Positions 41,834 through 56,200 of a DNA stretch of 64,000 nt are shown here, in pieces. This DNA is from Linnemannia hyalina (lineage: Eukaryota; Mortierellomycota; Mortierellomycetes; Mortierellales; Mortierellaceae). The stretch lies in the NCBI GenBank assembly GCA_019671135.1, contig JAHRHY010000002.1, positions 1,302,001 through 1,366,000 on the forward strand, in the 5' to 3' direction. Numbering within the stretch: the first letter of the stretch is position 1; each line of letters begins with the position of its first letter. Both the position numbers and the translations under genes were made by a program. Below the pieces are notes generated by a model. The model saw only the letters and a list, made by a program, of their open reading frames with translations. It was not told the origin of the DNA and did not search any database.

Positions 41834-44007
41834 AATAAAAATACTGTTTCGCTGTATTTGATGAATGAAGAGTAGGGCAAGGAACATAATATATCATTGG
41901 TTGAAATGACTCCCCGGGTTTATCCATTATTCTTTTCACCTCATCCCCTTGGCTCTCTTTCTCTAATTTCACTCCCTCGCTGTCATTCTTCATTCAGGGA
42001 CTAAAACTTTAGTAGGTTTAAACACAGGCCCGAAGGATAACGCAATCGTCATTTCTCCATATTTTTTGTCTGTGAGGTGGACAGAGAACGCCTATTTTGG
42101 AAGAGGATACAAACACACACAGAGTCTACAAACAAACAAATGGTACCGGGTGAGTTGTCAGTATGATGGCATCGTTTGTTTTCTTTTACTTGCAAAGTGC
42201 AGATGTGCGCCTCAAAGGGTCATTATGTTGATTGTTTTCTGTCCACCGGGGAGGGAGGGAGGGAGGAAGAAACGAAAGGAGGGAGGGAAGGAAGGAAGGC
42301 ACATAAACAGGAACTGAATGATGGCTAGTGCCACGGACGGTGCACAGTGACGGCAGGTGCTTGTCATTAAAGTCAACTATAATGTCGGAAGATCTTTCGG
42401 TGCTCCCCCCCACTCTCTGATCGTTGGAAGAACCATTCGCTCCCTTTTAATATGTTCTCACGCAGACGGAACATCCCTCTAGGTGTGCAAGAAAAAGGGT
42501 GAATGGAATGGCATTCGTTCCTGAGGAGTGGTGTGTTGTGTGTTTGTTTATCTCCGAGGTGTCGTTTGTTTATTGTTGTGCTTTGTTGCGAGGTTTGGCG
42601 AAGAGTATCTGTGATGATGAGGACATGATGGGTACGATAGGATGAGGTGAGAAAGTAGATGAGCGCATATTCGCTGGGTTATTTTTGGGCTGAATGGCGA
42701 TGCTGTTATCGTTGTTGTTAGATGGTCCCACAAGCACGGGCGACTTGAGCTTCTGCACCTCGTTTCTTACTTTTCTTTGGCAGTGTTAAGAAGGGAGGCG
42801 AATGCTTGGACGCGAGATTTCCTGAGCGTATCTAGGTAGTGATCAAAATGGACGCATTTGATTAGTAGGAGTGAGACAAGAGGATGGTGGCCCCCCCACA
42901 AATCCACCAGTACGTGTGTGCGGCTTGAGTGCGAAGTATGAGTGTCCGACCTGGGGTTTCGTTCTGTGGCTACGAAAGGAAAGGAAGTGTCCATGTATAC
43001 AATCGTCGTGTGTGTACCTTTCAAGTCCGAGAGACACTCTATTCCTCTATTCGGTCATTCAATCCAAAACGGAAAAAGAAAGAGGGGCCAGTGCACCATT
43101 TTGAAATGTGGTCAGTCCAATCATACAACAGTGTCCACATGCCATCATCGCACGGAGGGGGAGCGCTATTCTTTTGTCCACTTATTCGTCCTCGCTCTTT
43201 ATCTTCTTCCCTCCTCACCTTTATCACAACACACGCACACATACACACTCATAAACATACACCCGATCATCGCAAGATACCATCGTTTTTAAAGGAAGTT
43301 TACCCATTTGTAGCACTCGGACACTCAGGGTATGTCATCACTCTTTTTTTCCGTTGTTAAAAGAAATCCACTTATTTCTTCTCCTTCGACCCTTCTTCAA
43401 TTCTTACATCTCAAGCTTCCTTCTTTCTCACACACCCTTTTCTCCCCTCTCACTCTTTTACCCCACCTTACTCCATTTTACCCTACCGCAAGCAACAACA
43501 GAACACTCACACACAGCGATAACAACAACAACAGCAACCAGAGCCCACTACTGCGATCTCGAACAAGCATCCCAGGAGAGGAACGCATCATTGACATTGT
43601 AAGCACGGCCTCCTAATTTTTCAAAACCTCCTCATAGGCAGCATGCATCCTATGCATCGATGGGAGCATTCCCTTTCCCGCCCTCTTTTTCTGTGAAAAG
43701 ATGCCAGAACTCCCACGAATTGACAGTGTGTGTGTGCGTTGTTGCGTTGTTGTTTGTTATTAGTTTTCTCTGAGTGCGCATGTTTTAGTGATGGATGTCA
43801 TTGGTTGCGGGTGAATTGTCCTGCCGCGTCTCTTCTTATTCGCTTGCACTCTTCATCAGCTCAAACATGTATGCGCGGTTAAGCACAAAGGAATAACTCA
43901 TCCTCTCACTCTTGTCCTTTACTTTCTTTTTTCTCTACCCCCCTCTACAACAGAAGAACGTCGTTATACCAAAGAGCCATAGACAGCTAGACAAGACGAC
44001 GACGAAC
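41834..44007. other. Upstream region of the H+-ATPase gene
   Basis: 2.2 kb with GGGA/AAGG-rich tracts (42245-42300) and CT-rich promoter sequence (43370-43500). A leader intron is likely at 43599-43953 (GTAAGC donor, CTACAACAG acceptor). No gene seen. Confidence 0.45.
43599..43953 (+). other. Probable 5'-UTR intron of PMA1
   Basis: GTAAGC donor after a CT/CA-rich leader and a pyrimidine-tract acceptor ACAACAG, 54 nt before the start codon. Confidence 0.4.
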
Positions 44008-47000
44008 ATGGCTGACAAGACTGGGATTGTCGACACAAACGATAACCAGCAGGGTCACCCTGGTAAGCTATCGCTTCAACGTCTACATCTCATGGACGAT
44101 ATCAATGCCGGGGATTCACCACCCAAATGTTACGAAGGGACCAGCTTCTCTCTTTCTCTATATCTTTGTGCAAGTGTCGTTCATGCAACCACTTCCACTC
44201 CTCCCCCCCCCCATCCGTGAGCGTAGTAACGTGAGCATGAAAAACTCGATGATGTTGGATAAAGAACTGTACTGACTAAACCCTTCCTCTCCTCTCCTAC
44301 CTTTTCCCCTGCTTTTCGGGTTACTCTCCTCTTTGTTTGTTGCGCTCACTCACAACCCCGTTCTCCTTTTTGGCTTATACTCCCTGCTACTGATACTTGG
44401 CCCTGCCCCCTTTTCTTGTGGACCTATTTATGTGTACTGGCTACCCTTTTTATTTATCGCCACTGCCCGGTACGATTTTGTCTGTGGATAACTCTTGTTA
44501 TTGCACTACTTCAGCCCACGGCCAACCCACTCAATCGCCCACTGCGACTTCAACAACAGCCGCGTCGACAACAGCCGCGGCGCCTCCTCCGACCGAAGAG
44601 ATCAAAGGCGGCGTCAGTGGTGGCGGTCTCCCTTCGCCTCAACAGCAGTATCAGCACGGAAGCTATTCCAATGGCAATTCCAATGGCAAGACAAAGGGGA
44701 AGGACTTGCAGGTGGAAGAGACTGAGCACCACGAACACAAGGACGAGATTTCACCCGAGCTCGAGGCCTTTTTGCACACAGACCCGATGCACGGACTAGA
44801 CGATGAAGAAGTCCAGAAAAGGCTGGAGAACTTTGGACCCAACTCGTTCAAAGAGAGCAAGAAAAACCCGATCCTCAAGTTCCTAGGATACTTTACGGGT
44901 GCGATTGCATACCTCATTGAGGTTGCATGTATCATCTCTGCCGTTGTCGGGGTAAATATGCGCGTTGTCGTGTTTTAGTTTCCATTGCACTGGGCGATTT
45001 GTTTGTTTGTTTGTTTGTTTGTTTATTTGTTTGTTTGTTTTTTTGTGTTTGTTGTTTATCATGGATAGAGTTGGGAATTGAATTCATGCATAGCTCTTGT
45101 ATGACCGTTGGAACCAACAACAACACCAACCAATTGCCACTGTGTAACCACGTTTTTTTTTGTGTTCTGGGCGCGCCTTTTTTTTCTCATGATAGGATTG
45201 GCTGGACTTTGGTATTATCCTTGCCCTGTTACTCGTCAACGCCTGTATCGGATTCATCGAGGAGGCCAAGGCGGAATCAGCCCTCGACGCCCTCCGACAG
45301 ACGCTCGCGCTCAAGACACGTTGCTGGCGTAATGGCCATCTAGTCGAGCTCGACACCAGTGCCCTCGTCCCTGGAGATGTGATTGTCCTGCGCCTTGGTG
45401 ACATTATCCCTGCCGACGGTCGACTCCTGGGCATTGGCGTTACGGGTGAGGCGACTGAGGGCGATCTCTTGATTGACCAGTCTGCCCTCACGGGCGAGTC
45501 CCTCCCTGTGGGCAAGAAGAAGGGTGATGTTGTCTACTCGTCTTCGATTGTCAAGCAGGGTCAGCAGATGGCTGTTGTGACCAAGACTGGTATCAACACC
45601 TTCATCGGGCGTGCTGCCAACCTTATCTCGATCACCGCCGAGGAGGGTCACTTCCAGAAGATCATCAACCGGATCGGCAACTTTTTGATCCTCATTACCG
45701 TCGTCCTTGTGGGTATCATCCTCATCTACCAGCTGGTTCATTTCCATGGTACAGATGAGGGCAAGTTCTTAACCGTCCTCGGTAAAGTCCTCGTCCTCAC
45801 TGTCGCCGCCATCCCTGTCGGTCTTCCTACCGTCATGTCCGTCACCATGGCCATCGGTGCCAAACAGCTCGCCGCCAAGCAGGTCATTGTCAAGCGTCTG
45901 ACAGCTGTCGAAGAGATGGCCTCCGTCTCGGTCCTGTGCTCTGACAAGACTGGTACCCTGACCCTTAACGAGCTGACATTCGACGAGCCCTACCTTGCCA
46001 ACAACTATTCTGCCGAAGATATCCTCCTTTACTCGTACCTTGCTGCTGAGCCCGGTGCCAACGATCCTATCGAGCTCGCTGTCCGTACTGCTGCCGAGGA
46101 ACAATTGCCGCTCCTCCAGAACCGTACCCACAAGCATGATGTCCCTGGATTCAAGGTGACTTCTTTCTTGCCCTTCAACCCTGCGACCAAACTGACCCAG
46201 GCTACGATCAACAACAAAGAGTCTGGCGAGACGTTCAAGGTTGCCAAGGGTGCACCACAGGTCATTATCAAGCTCGTAGGAGGAGATGATGATGCTGTCC
46301 GTGCTGTCAATGCGATGGCCAAGCGTGGTCTTCGTGCCCTCGGTGTTGCTCGCACCCACGGCGAATCGATGGATGAGTTTGAGCTCATTGGTATGATCGC
46401 GTTGATTGACCCCCCGCGCCCTGACTCTGCAGATACCATTGCTCGGTGCAAGCATATGGGGGTCGATGTCAAGATGGTCACCGGAGACCAGCTGATCATT
46501 GCCAAGGAAGTGGCGCATCGTCTCGGCCTCACCCGTGTCATCCTCGATGCCAATCACCTGGTCGATCCCAACAAGTCTGACGAGGAGGTCACCGAGCACT
46601 GTATCCGAGCCGATGGGTTCGCTCAGGTCATCCCCGAGCACAAGTACCGTGTCGTCGAGTTGCTCCAGAAGCGTGGCATCATTGTCGGAATGACGGGCGA
46701 TGGAGTCAACGATGCCCCCGCGCTCAAGAAGGCCAATGTCGGAATTGCGGTCCATGGATGCACAGATGCGGCTCGATCCGCCGCGGATATTGTGTTGCTT
46801 GCCCCGGGACTGTCGACGATTGTGGATGGTTTGATGACCTCGAGAGCGATCTTCCAGAGGATGCGGTCGTATGCATTGTACAGAATCACGTCGACGATCC
46901 ATTTCTTGATGTTCTTCTTTGTCGTCGTCATGGCCTTTGACTGGAGCCTTCCTGCCCATTTGCTTATCTTGATCTGCATCCTCAACGATCTCGCGACCCT

Positions 47001-47911
47001 TGTTATTGCCGTCGACAATGCCCAGGTACCTTTCTTGTTTATTGTCGCACGAAAGGGGATTTTTATGCCATCAAACACTTAATGACCGTTGCACTAACAC
47101 TTTGGTTTTCCTCGGAATGTAACAATAGCTGTCACCACACCCAGACAAGTGGAGAATTGGACAACTGATCTTCATGTCCTTCACCCTCGCCATCTTCCTC
47201 TGCGCCCTTTCCTTTGCCCATTTCTTCATCTTCTGGAAAGTTTTCGGCTACGAACCCGTAACAACCCCCGGCGACGGACCCGAACACCGTCTCGAATCCG
47301 TCATGTACCTTCACATCTCCTCCGCACCTCATTTCGTCATTTTCTCGACCCGTCTCACAGGCTACTTCTGGGTCAACCTGCCCTCGCCCTTGTTTGCGAC
47401 GGTGATTATCGGCACGCAGATTATTGCGCTCTTGATGGTTGTCTTTGGAGGGTTGACGCCTAAGATCCCATTCTCGCAGGCGATTGTGATCCTCCTGATC
47501 TCGTTCGCCTATTTCATTTTCTTGGATGCGATCAAGGTCCAGATGTTCAAGATGTGGTCGTTCGAATTGACGGCACAGTTTGTGAGAACTCCCGCGAGGA
47601 GGAAGAAGCTCGCAGAGCGGAGGGCTCGGAAGAAGCAGCAGGAGGCTGTATGGAAGGATATTGACAAGATCCGTGAGATTGTGTTGAAGTTGAAGTGTCT
47701 CGAGGCTTTGAATGAGCAACCCCGAGAGGAAGGGCAGACGGCGGAGTATCCTCAGGAACAAAAGGGAGAGAAGGCGGAGATTGGCGAGATGGAGGAGATT
47801 AGGGCTCTTGCGAATCAAGGTGGTGCTGGTGGGAGTGGAAGTGGGACCATCGCAGATGTGAACGAGAAGGACGAGTATGTTAAGGGGGAGGACAATTTGC
47901 GTAACGCGTGA
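44008..47911 (+). CDS. PMA1: Plasma-membrane H+-transporting P3A-type ATPase
   Basis: Four exons, 44008-44062, 44515-44951, 45196-47025 and 47129-47911, encode 1034 residues. It pumps protons out of the cell and energises nutrient uptake. Motifs: the N-terminal cation-ATPase domain (GLDDEEVQKRLENFGPNSF), the actuator TGESLPVG, PVGLPTVMSV in TM4, DKTGTLTLNEL with Asp414, MVTGDQLIIAKEVA, and GDGVNDAPALKKANVGIAV. About ten TM helices. The protein is longer than yeast Pma1 (918) because of an N-terminal Ser/Thr/Ala/Pro- and Asn/Gly-rich tail (19-100) and a long charged C-tail, likely regulatory. The third intron (47026-47128) falls inside the TM region. Intron 2 carries a GTTT microsatellite. Confidence 0.95.
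44999..45045. repeat. GTTT microsatellite in a PMA1 intron
   Basis: About eleven TTTG/GTTT units with minor interruptions, inside the second coding intron (44952-45195). Confidence 0.85.
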
Positions 47912-48289
47912 GGATTTCTCTTTGCTTAGTTATCTCTTTTCTCTTTTCTCTTTTCCCATTTTCTTCTTTGGACATATATTATTTTCCATTCTCCAATCGT
48001 AATCTACCTTTTAGTTAACTACCTTTTCTGCTTGTTCTTTTGTTTATTAAAAAATGTACGATCCTTTCGCGACCAACGACGAACGCGTTTATGTGTGAAG
48101 ATGGATACGATAGGACGAAGAGGAAGAAGGGGCGCAAGCGCGCTCAGGGAGCGAGAGCTTTGCCATTTGCCACCAATGAACCGTGCATCAATATTTTGAT
48201 CTGCCCCTCATTGATCACGAATATAGATGCCAAGTTAACTGGGTTTCGCGCGCGTTTTTTCTTTTCTTTTGAGGTCTCTTTCGCTTTGG

Positions 48290-48328
48290 AGGTGCATGCA
48301 TGCATGCATGCATGAATGAATGAATGAA
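48290..48328. repeat. TGCA/TGAA tetranucleotide repeats
   Basis: About five TGCA units (self-complementary) followed by four TGAA units. Confidence 0.85.
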
Positions 48329-49104
48329 CCTGTGGCTTGTCTGACAGTTGTGTCTGTTTGTCGGCATATCTGATTCTGTCCTGTCTGAGGATCATACCAT
48401 GGCATTCGGCCTATCCCTTGAAAAGTAGAGTGAGGGGAGGAAGAAAGAGAGGATGGTATGGCATGGAGGGAGGGCAGGTAAACCCCCGGCTGGTAATTCG
48501 AAGTGTAGTGACAAGAAAAATGCTCCATGCGATCCTTCTCCTTGCGGGCGGACAGAAAATTTTCAAAGGGGAGAGTAAAGGAGGAAGGAAGGGGGGAGGG
48601 GACAATGTGAGTTCGGTAGGTAGAGTTGACGTTAAGCACATAGACGGCCACGGGCCTGGATGCCGACGAGAGAAAGACGAACATTCGCGATAGCGCAAAG
48701 GTGGGAAGAGGAGGCGCGGACACGGTGTGGAAGACGTGCTAAAGACAACGCTTTTCCTATTCTCCCCCTTGCAGAAAACAAATTGGCCTGTTGAAGGGAT
48801 AAAGATGGTAGGGCACGGACATGTCGAGGGGGAATGGAGAGGACAACGATCCCTCCTTCATGCATGGCTGCTTCGATAGACGGACTGTTGTCGTTGTAAA
48901 TGAAGTATGCGTGCCATGTCCCCTTTTACCTTTTGCTTGAGAGTATTTTTCAACACCTGAAGAACCGCCAAGAAGCATCTACTGTACACGAGAAAGAGGC
49001 AGGGAAGATTGGACAGGTAGGCCCCGAAACCCTCGCTCTTCCTATCCGGCGACAGTGATAACCTCTCTCTACCTCCTTCCACTTCTTTCACTTTCCCCTC
49101 GACT

Positions 49105-49344
49105 TCACTCCCTCCCTCTCATCATTCTCCTGACATCCGTCTCTCGTTTTTTAGTAGTGATCCGTGTTATTGTATCGTCCAACGCTGTCCGTCTTTCTTC
49201 GACCAGAGCGGCGAGATCCTTGAGGGTTGTGGATGACCGACGGAGGACGTATTTTCTGTTTTCATTCGTGGCCATGTCTACAAGTCTTTGTTCTTGTTCA
49301 TCCTCACTCTTCTTTGTCTCTTTCACCCGTTCTCTCTTTTCCAC
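49105..49344 (-). CDS. Weak candidate small coiled-coil protein
   Basis: A 79-codon minus-strand frame, or 56 codons from the Met at about 49275. It reads ENRKYVLRRSSTTLKDLAAL, then VEERRTALDDTITRITTKK: charged, helical, not low-complexity, with fair codon use. No intron-linked exons or homology are evident. It could be a chance frame. Confidence 0.2.
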   Translation of the reverse strand: MEKRERVKETKKSEDEQEQRLVDMATNENRKYVLRRSSTTLKDLAALVEERRTALDDTITRITTKKRETDVRRMMRGRE

Positions 49345-50106
49345 ACTGCGGAACCCAAAAATAAATCAACAACACACAGACAGGGCGGTGTCAGATTTCA
49401 GGTCCCGTCAGGAACCCACACCGAGTTCTTCATTCAAGCTTAACTAGCGGCTAACCAGGTAAGCCCTTTCAGGCTCATTAATGACCATCGCCACTTTATT
49501 TCTTCTTTCCTTTAACTTCTCGTCTTCTTCTCCCTTTCCTCAGCTTATCATTACTCCTAACCCCTCCTCTTTCTACTCCTTCATCACCCCTGCACGATCC
49601 ACTATCTGGAACTGTTTGAAAGTGTGTGAAATAAGGGAGAGGGACATATACATACACTACATCTGTACATACCGACATGGTGTCTCATTCTTGTCTGTCG
49701 TTCTTCAGTCAATTGAAAGAGAGAGAGGATGATACAGATAACAGCCAACAGTTTCAAGGAATGAACCCTTCTTTTCTTTCTTGTCTCCTTCCTAATCTCG
49801 CTGCCTTATTCCTTCCTTCTTTCATTTCCATTCCTTCTCACCTCCTCCACACCTTCTTTTCAATTCTCTTCTTCCTTCCTTCCTTCTTTAATTTTGTTGT
49901 CATCCTCCGACACGTTTTTTCCTTCTTTTCATTCACTTTTCTCTACTTCGTCATCTCCTTCGCTCTCAGATAATAAACCCTCAGGGAAAACACCAACAAA
50001 TTCTCACATTCATAGCCTGTCTTGTGAAGACCTTAATCTAAAACAAAACAACAGCATAGTAAGCAAAGAAGCCAAAGCCCAACGCCCATCTTTCTTTCCT
50101 TTCCTT

Positions 50107-50245
50107 CACAGACACAGACACAGACACAGACACAGACACAGACACAGACACAGACACAGACACAGACACAGACACAGACACAGACACAGACACAGACACA
50201 GACACAGACACAGACACAGACACAGACACAGACACAGACACAGAC
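50107..50245. repeat. ACAGAC hexanucleotide array
   Basis: About 23 near-perfect copies of a 6-bp unit (CAGACA), ending in CGCGCG-rich sequence. The poly-(His-Arg) and poly-(Val-Cys/Ser) frames over it are shadows of the repeat. Confidence 0.95.
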
Positions 50246-52149
50246 GCGCGCACTGTTCACCGCTCACTTAGTAGTAGCCTGATCACAGACAGTCGCGCTC
50301 TCTCGCTCTTTTTTTTTCCCTGTTTCTTGTCCGCCCTCCTCCTCCCACACACCTGTAATTTTCTTTGCATTACACTGACATTGAACACTTCGCCTGCCTT
50401 CTACTCCAATCACCTCGCTTCCTCTCCGCTCCCTTTTCTCTCTCACTTTAAACACCACCACAAACACTCCTCACTCCTTCAACCCATCGCGCTATACTCA
50501 TTTGCCTTCGCCCATCCAACACACACATTGTATGTCCATGGTCCAAGGCCCATAATACATGCGCCTCTCCTGCACATCCCATTCTCAACCATTTTTGTAT
50601 ATTATACTTCGGCCTTTTTCAACAGTTGGCAATGCACCACACCGGATCCCCTCTTTGCTTCTGTTTCTTGCCTGCACGCGCACCCTCCCTCTTTCTGTCC
50701 CTCTCTCCTTCCATCTGTCTCAATGTAACACATGCAACTTTGCCCTGTCTCCTTATAATTTTTGTTCTCTCTCTGTCTTCCTTCTGCCTCTTTTGGTTCA
50801 TCCCTTAGTGTGTGTCCCTTAAATGCGTACCAGTCTGTGTGCTTCTTGTTCTTTTATTCTTTGTTTGTAGGACGATGGGGCCAGATCCTGGTTACGGAGT
50901 TATCCTGGGGGGAAGAAAGGAAAGTGACCGACCGTGTACGATTTGGAGGAAAGGGGGGAGTGGGAAGTGAGACCTTGCTAAATGCCGGACCAAAACTTTT
51001 TTTTTTTGCTACAAGACACGAATCTATGGGCGTTTCCTTCCATCTCCTATACCTCGGTGCGATGGATGTGTTGGACGTTAGTCCATGTATAACAGGAGTT
51101 GGGAGGAAGGGGGGGTGGGGGGTATAGTCATTCTACGGTGATAACAAGAGAGGGCAGAGTACCATTAGGATGATACAGCATAGGCTATTATTTTTGTTCA
51201 TGGGTAATCTGGATTGGAGAAGGTTCAAGCGGTGTTGTTGTATGTGGGTTATTGTATGTTTATCTATTTATACACATGTCATAGGTGTGGGCACAAAATG
51301 TCTCGCTCAACGCATTGTGTTTCTGTAGGACGACGACAAACGATGTCTTTTATCTCTTTTGGTTTAAAAATATCCTTTGTCATGTCCGAGGTTTTTTTTA
51401 TGTGCCTTGTGGGACAACAAACATGGGAGGACAAGGAAGGAAAAAGTGGCATGTGGTGATGGGTGGACAGGGAGAACAAAGGAAAAGGGTTTGTGTTCGC
51501 CATTGTCAACTTGATCACTCCTCCAGTCCTCATTGAACACTGATGATTGATAAAGGGTATCTAAAAGCGGAGCCAAAGGAATCAAAGGTGTTCAGGGCGC
51601 ATGGCACGAGTGATGAGTGATGAGTGATCAAATTGTGGCGTGGAATTGGGCAACGTTTTATTTATACCCAGAAGATATGCCCAATGGGTAAAATGACATG
51701 CAGCAACTACAACAATAACAAAACATTCAAATAACAACAAGGTCTCTGGGGGGGAAGGCAAAAAACTTATTTTTGTGCATTGTGTGTTGATGTCTTTGTC
51801 TGAGTGCCGTGTCGGTTGATCTGCATGGACCGCATTGAATGGATAGGGTGACCAGATAGACCGACGGGGAGAGACAGAGAGAAGGAGAGAGGGAGGGATG
51901 GGGTGCCGATAGGAAAAAAGGCGTCGTTCTGTTTTCATGTGTCGTCGATATTTCCATTGCACTTCTTCATGTTCTGGTTCCCCTTCTTTTAAAAGTCCTT
52001 TGTTTGATTCACTTTCGTTCTTTTTGTTTCTTTTCACCTTCTCTTTCTTCTCCTTTATCCGCTTCTTTTCTCTTATCCTTCCCTCTCCTTTACTCTCTCA
52101 CTCGCCTGTCCTTGCATCTCTCATACCCCCTCATTCTCATACATTTACA

Positions 52150-52200
52150 TTCATTCATTCTTTTCATTCATTCATTCATTCATTCATTCATTCATTCATT
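52150..52200. repeat. ATTC tetranucleotide array
   Basis: About twelve CATT/ATTC units with one interruption (TTTTC), about 1 kb before the chitin synthase start. Confidence 0.9.
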
Positions 52201-53232
52201 AACGTCCCCTCCTTACTTCTGATCACACCTCTGTTTGTACCTGATCACTCATTTATATTATTGGGTATGTCTCTCAGGCCACAACAACACCCACACCCTT
52301 TCCTCACCCGACTACACTCTTTTTTTTTTATTTATTCCGTTTCTTCCTTCAGAGCCCAATTCAATGACTATCACTTTCATTTCTTTCCTTGTCACAAACA
52401 AAGAAAGAAAGTGGGAGGCAAAGGGTGATCTGATTCGTACATTCGCACTCTGCATAGCTGTCGTTGCGATGACCGCTTTCAGGGGAATAGAGAGTGGGGC
52501 CATCATTCATCATTACCTGCCAAAAAAGACAATAGAGTGTTCTTTTCACAAGTGGACGAATAGGAGGGCTACCTATTGCACACACCAGCTTCCTCCACCC
52601 AATACAACAACGACAACAAAGGCCATGCCCTTCGAACACAGCAACAACCACTTCTACTGTTGCTCCACAACAAGGACAAACAACATATAAAACACATCAT
52701 CACCCTTCGTACCCCTCTCACTCCCTCATATCCAGTCCTTGCTAGAAAAGAACATGCAACTAATATATCGCTTCTCTGTTCTATATCTTCGCCTCTTTGT
52801 ACTCTTTTTTTGGTGCAATTGCATCGCCATCCCTTGCCATACCTTCCTCCTCATAATAGATCCTCCTCAGTCTTTCTGTGCCTCTCTCGGTCCTACCTAT
52901 TCTTCGTTGTTTACTTCTTGACACAGCCGTACGCCCACCACTCAATCCTTCGTTTCGCCAGTGCCTGGGGATTTGCAAACAAAAAGAAAAAGGAGCGTCT
53001 TCACTAACTGGAAAATCTAATACCCCATATTCTCCCGTTTCCTATCATTTTCCACCTGTCTCCCACCTTCTCCACAACCACGCTCCTTTCATTCTTCCGT
53101 GAACAATAGTAATCTTCCTTCCTTCGCATCGATAAAATAACAACAACGAGCAGAGGCGACACAAACAACACCATATACTTTCTGCCGCTAAAGAACTCGC
53201 CCCTTTCACCTCACCCCCTTCGTCCCTAAACG

Positions 53233-56200
53233 ATGGATCCTCAACAACAACAGCAGGATCTGTCGAGGTTGCCCCACCCAACGGAGGACAACCTCACCGC
53301 CATCCTTTCAAATCGGTTCCAGCAAGGCCAGTACTACACCCGGATCGCCTCCTCGGTGGTTGTCCAGGTCAACCCTTACTTTCCCGGCAGAATTGAACTC
53401 TCCGAGACGAATCTCCAGGACCAGGTCTTGACCTACAAGGATGGCGCACGCTTGAACTCTACTAACAACAACAACACATCATCACAGAGCAGCGAAGCAG
53501 CGACGAGGATAGCGGCGTCTCCACAGGCGATTGAGTTGGCCACGAGCGCCTACCTGCATATGCGGAGAACTGGTCAGGATCAGTCCATTATCACCAGGTA
53601 CGAAAAACATGCAACAACCAAGCCTTTCTTCTTTTCACGCCCCATCTTTTCTATTCCCCTTTCCCACTTGCCAAATGGTCACGACACCATACTTTTTTTT
53701 CTTTTTTTGCAACCCCTCGTGTGTTTGCCCCATTGTGATCGATACTGTTCTTCATCATGGATAAATCAACCAGCTGTTTTGTCTCTGTCTCCATCCCCCC
53801 TGGCACTTCCTTCTGTTACCTTTCACTTCATCTCCTTTTCATCATCATCCCAGGGCAAGAGATTGTTGTTGTTCTTTGTGTGTTCCATGGTCCGACCGAG
53901 CGGTTTGTTTGGTCCCATCCCACCAATCAATAGCAATGAAAAAGAGGAAAAAGGAAATAAGAGAGCGGAGGCATTGGTGGGGATGAAGTTATATGAAACG
54001 CGGTTGTGGTTTGAAGTCCATCAGTCAATCATGGTGCTCCCCATGTTCTTAAGGTTTAAATTGATTTCAGGAACATTCAGCCGAAACGGGGTCCACTCGA
54101 GGAGAGAGCAAGAGGAAAAAGATGAGGTACTCCTCGCAACAGTGCATCATGGGTGTGGTGTGGTGCGGGTACCCTGCTCTGTTACATTGGGCTATTTTTC
54201 CGCATGGCCCTTCTTTTGTTTTAATTTACCATATGAAAAAGATCAATTGATGTCCATGCACTCACTATTTTTTCCTATCTCGCTTTCGTAATAGTGGTCA
54301 GAGTGGAAGTGGAAAGACAGAGGGCGCCCGGCAGGTTATCCGCCAGTTGCTGGCGCTGAGCAGCGCACCCAAGAAGGAGGCCAGGGTCCAGAACCAGATC
54401 ACCTCGGCTGGTCTCATCATGGAGGCCTTTGGCCACGCCAAGACCAGCCTCAACGACAACGCCTCCCGTCTTGGTCGATTCACAGAACTCCAGTTCAACG
54501 AGCGTGGTCGCCTGGTCGGAGCAAAGATGCTGGATTATTTCCTGGAGAAGAAGAGGATCAGTCGCTCGGCATTGACCCCGGACGAGCGCAACTTTCACAT
54601 CTTTTACCAACTCTTGGCTGGCGCTACTGTCGAGGAAAAGACTCACCTCCGCTTGAACGAGGGCATGGCCTTCCACTACCTCTCCCCGGCTTCGCTCAAC
54701 AGGAACAGGACCCTCTCGGGCATGGATGATGCACTGGAGTTTGGAAAGCTCAAGAACGCACTCAAGGTTCTTGGGTTCCAAAAGAAGCAAGTCGCTCAGA
54801 TCTTCCAGCTCTTGGCAGCAGTCTTGCACCTCGGCAACCTCACGTTCGAGGAAGACACCAGTCATGCCAACGACGCTTGTGTGGTCCGGAATGTCGACAA
54901 CTTGATCTTTGTGGCCGATATCCTTGGAGTTGATCCCAACGCACTCCAGAACACCCTTACCTACAAGACCAAGCTGATCAAGAAGGAGTTGTGCTCGGTC
55001 TTTTTGGATGTCCAGGGTGCCGAGGCCCAGAGGGACGAATTGTCCCAGGCGCTTTACTCGCTTCTCTTTTCATGGATGGTCGAGTTCTTTAACGTCAAGC
55101 TCTGCGACGAGACGCCCGCCAACTTTATCGGAGTGGTCGACATGTTTGGATTCCAGCAGTTCACCGTCAACGGTCTGGATCAGTTCTGTGTCAACTATGC
55201 CAACGAGCGTCTTCACCAGTTCTTCCTGAACCGTGTCTTTGAGGCTGATCAGGCTGACTTTGAGCTCGAGGGCATCTCTGAATCGATCCCCAGGATTAAC
55301 TTTTTCGACAATTCGGCCTGCCTTCAGATGCTTGGACAGGAGAGCAACGACAGCAACGACGAGGAGGGTCTGATTGGCATCATGTCTAGCCAGTCGAGAC
55401 ACTTGAGTCGCAAGACCGATGCGACTATGCTCGAGGCCTTCTCAAAGCAGTATTCGCGCCATGATTCCTTGACGGTTACTCGCAACATGAACGTCTTCCC
55501 CTCGTTCACTGTCCAGCATTACTTGGCTCCTGTGACCTACAGAGTCGAGGGATGGTTGGAGCAGAACGTCGACAACCTGAGCTCTGACTTTGTGACGCTT
55601 TTCCGTGGCGGTCCCGGTGTGTCGCCCAGCATGAACCCCTTTGTCCAAGGTCTGTTCACCGACAAGGCCTTGACTACCGAATCCCACCCTCGCAACAACA
55701 ACACCATCGTTGCCGCTCAGGTACAATTTCAATTTCTTTTTTTATATTTGTTTAGTGATCCATGGACTCAAAAGTATTTTGTAACTCACATATTGTTTCT
55801 ACTCCACTTTCATTCCTCACAGCAATCGATCAAGCCTAAGCGTGCTCCTTCGATGCGTCGCCCCAAGAAGGTCGACGGTGATACCAACAAGGAAAAGAGC
55901 GAGATCGCCTCTGCTACACCCACACCCACCGCCGGCAAGGTCGTCTCCATGGCCGCCCAGATCCAATCTGCCACCCAGGAGTTGTGCGATTCTCTCGAGG
56001 AGACCACCCCCTGGTTCTTGGTCTGCTTGAAATCGAACGAGACCAACATGCCCAACCACGTCGACGCCATTACCGTCAAGGCTCAGGTCCGCTCGCTCTG
56101 CCTCGCCCAGATCTCCCAAAGACTTGCGATCGAGTACACCATTAGCTGCACACACCAGGAGTTCTTGGACCGCTACACTCCCCTCTTTGTCAACCTACTC

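Larger units (their letters stand above)
47912..53232. other. Long interval upstream of the chitin synthase
   Basis: 5.3 kb with several simple repeats (listed separately) and long CT-rich stretches. It probably contains an extended promoter and leader of the chitin synthase. Apart from the weak candidate at 49105-49344 I see no gene. Confidence 0.4.

Noticed and set aside
50033..50271. Poly-(His-Arg) and poly-(Val-Cys) or (Val-Ser) proteins
   Set aside because: They are translations of the ACAGAC repeat in different frames.
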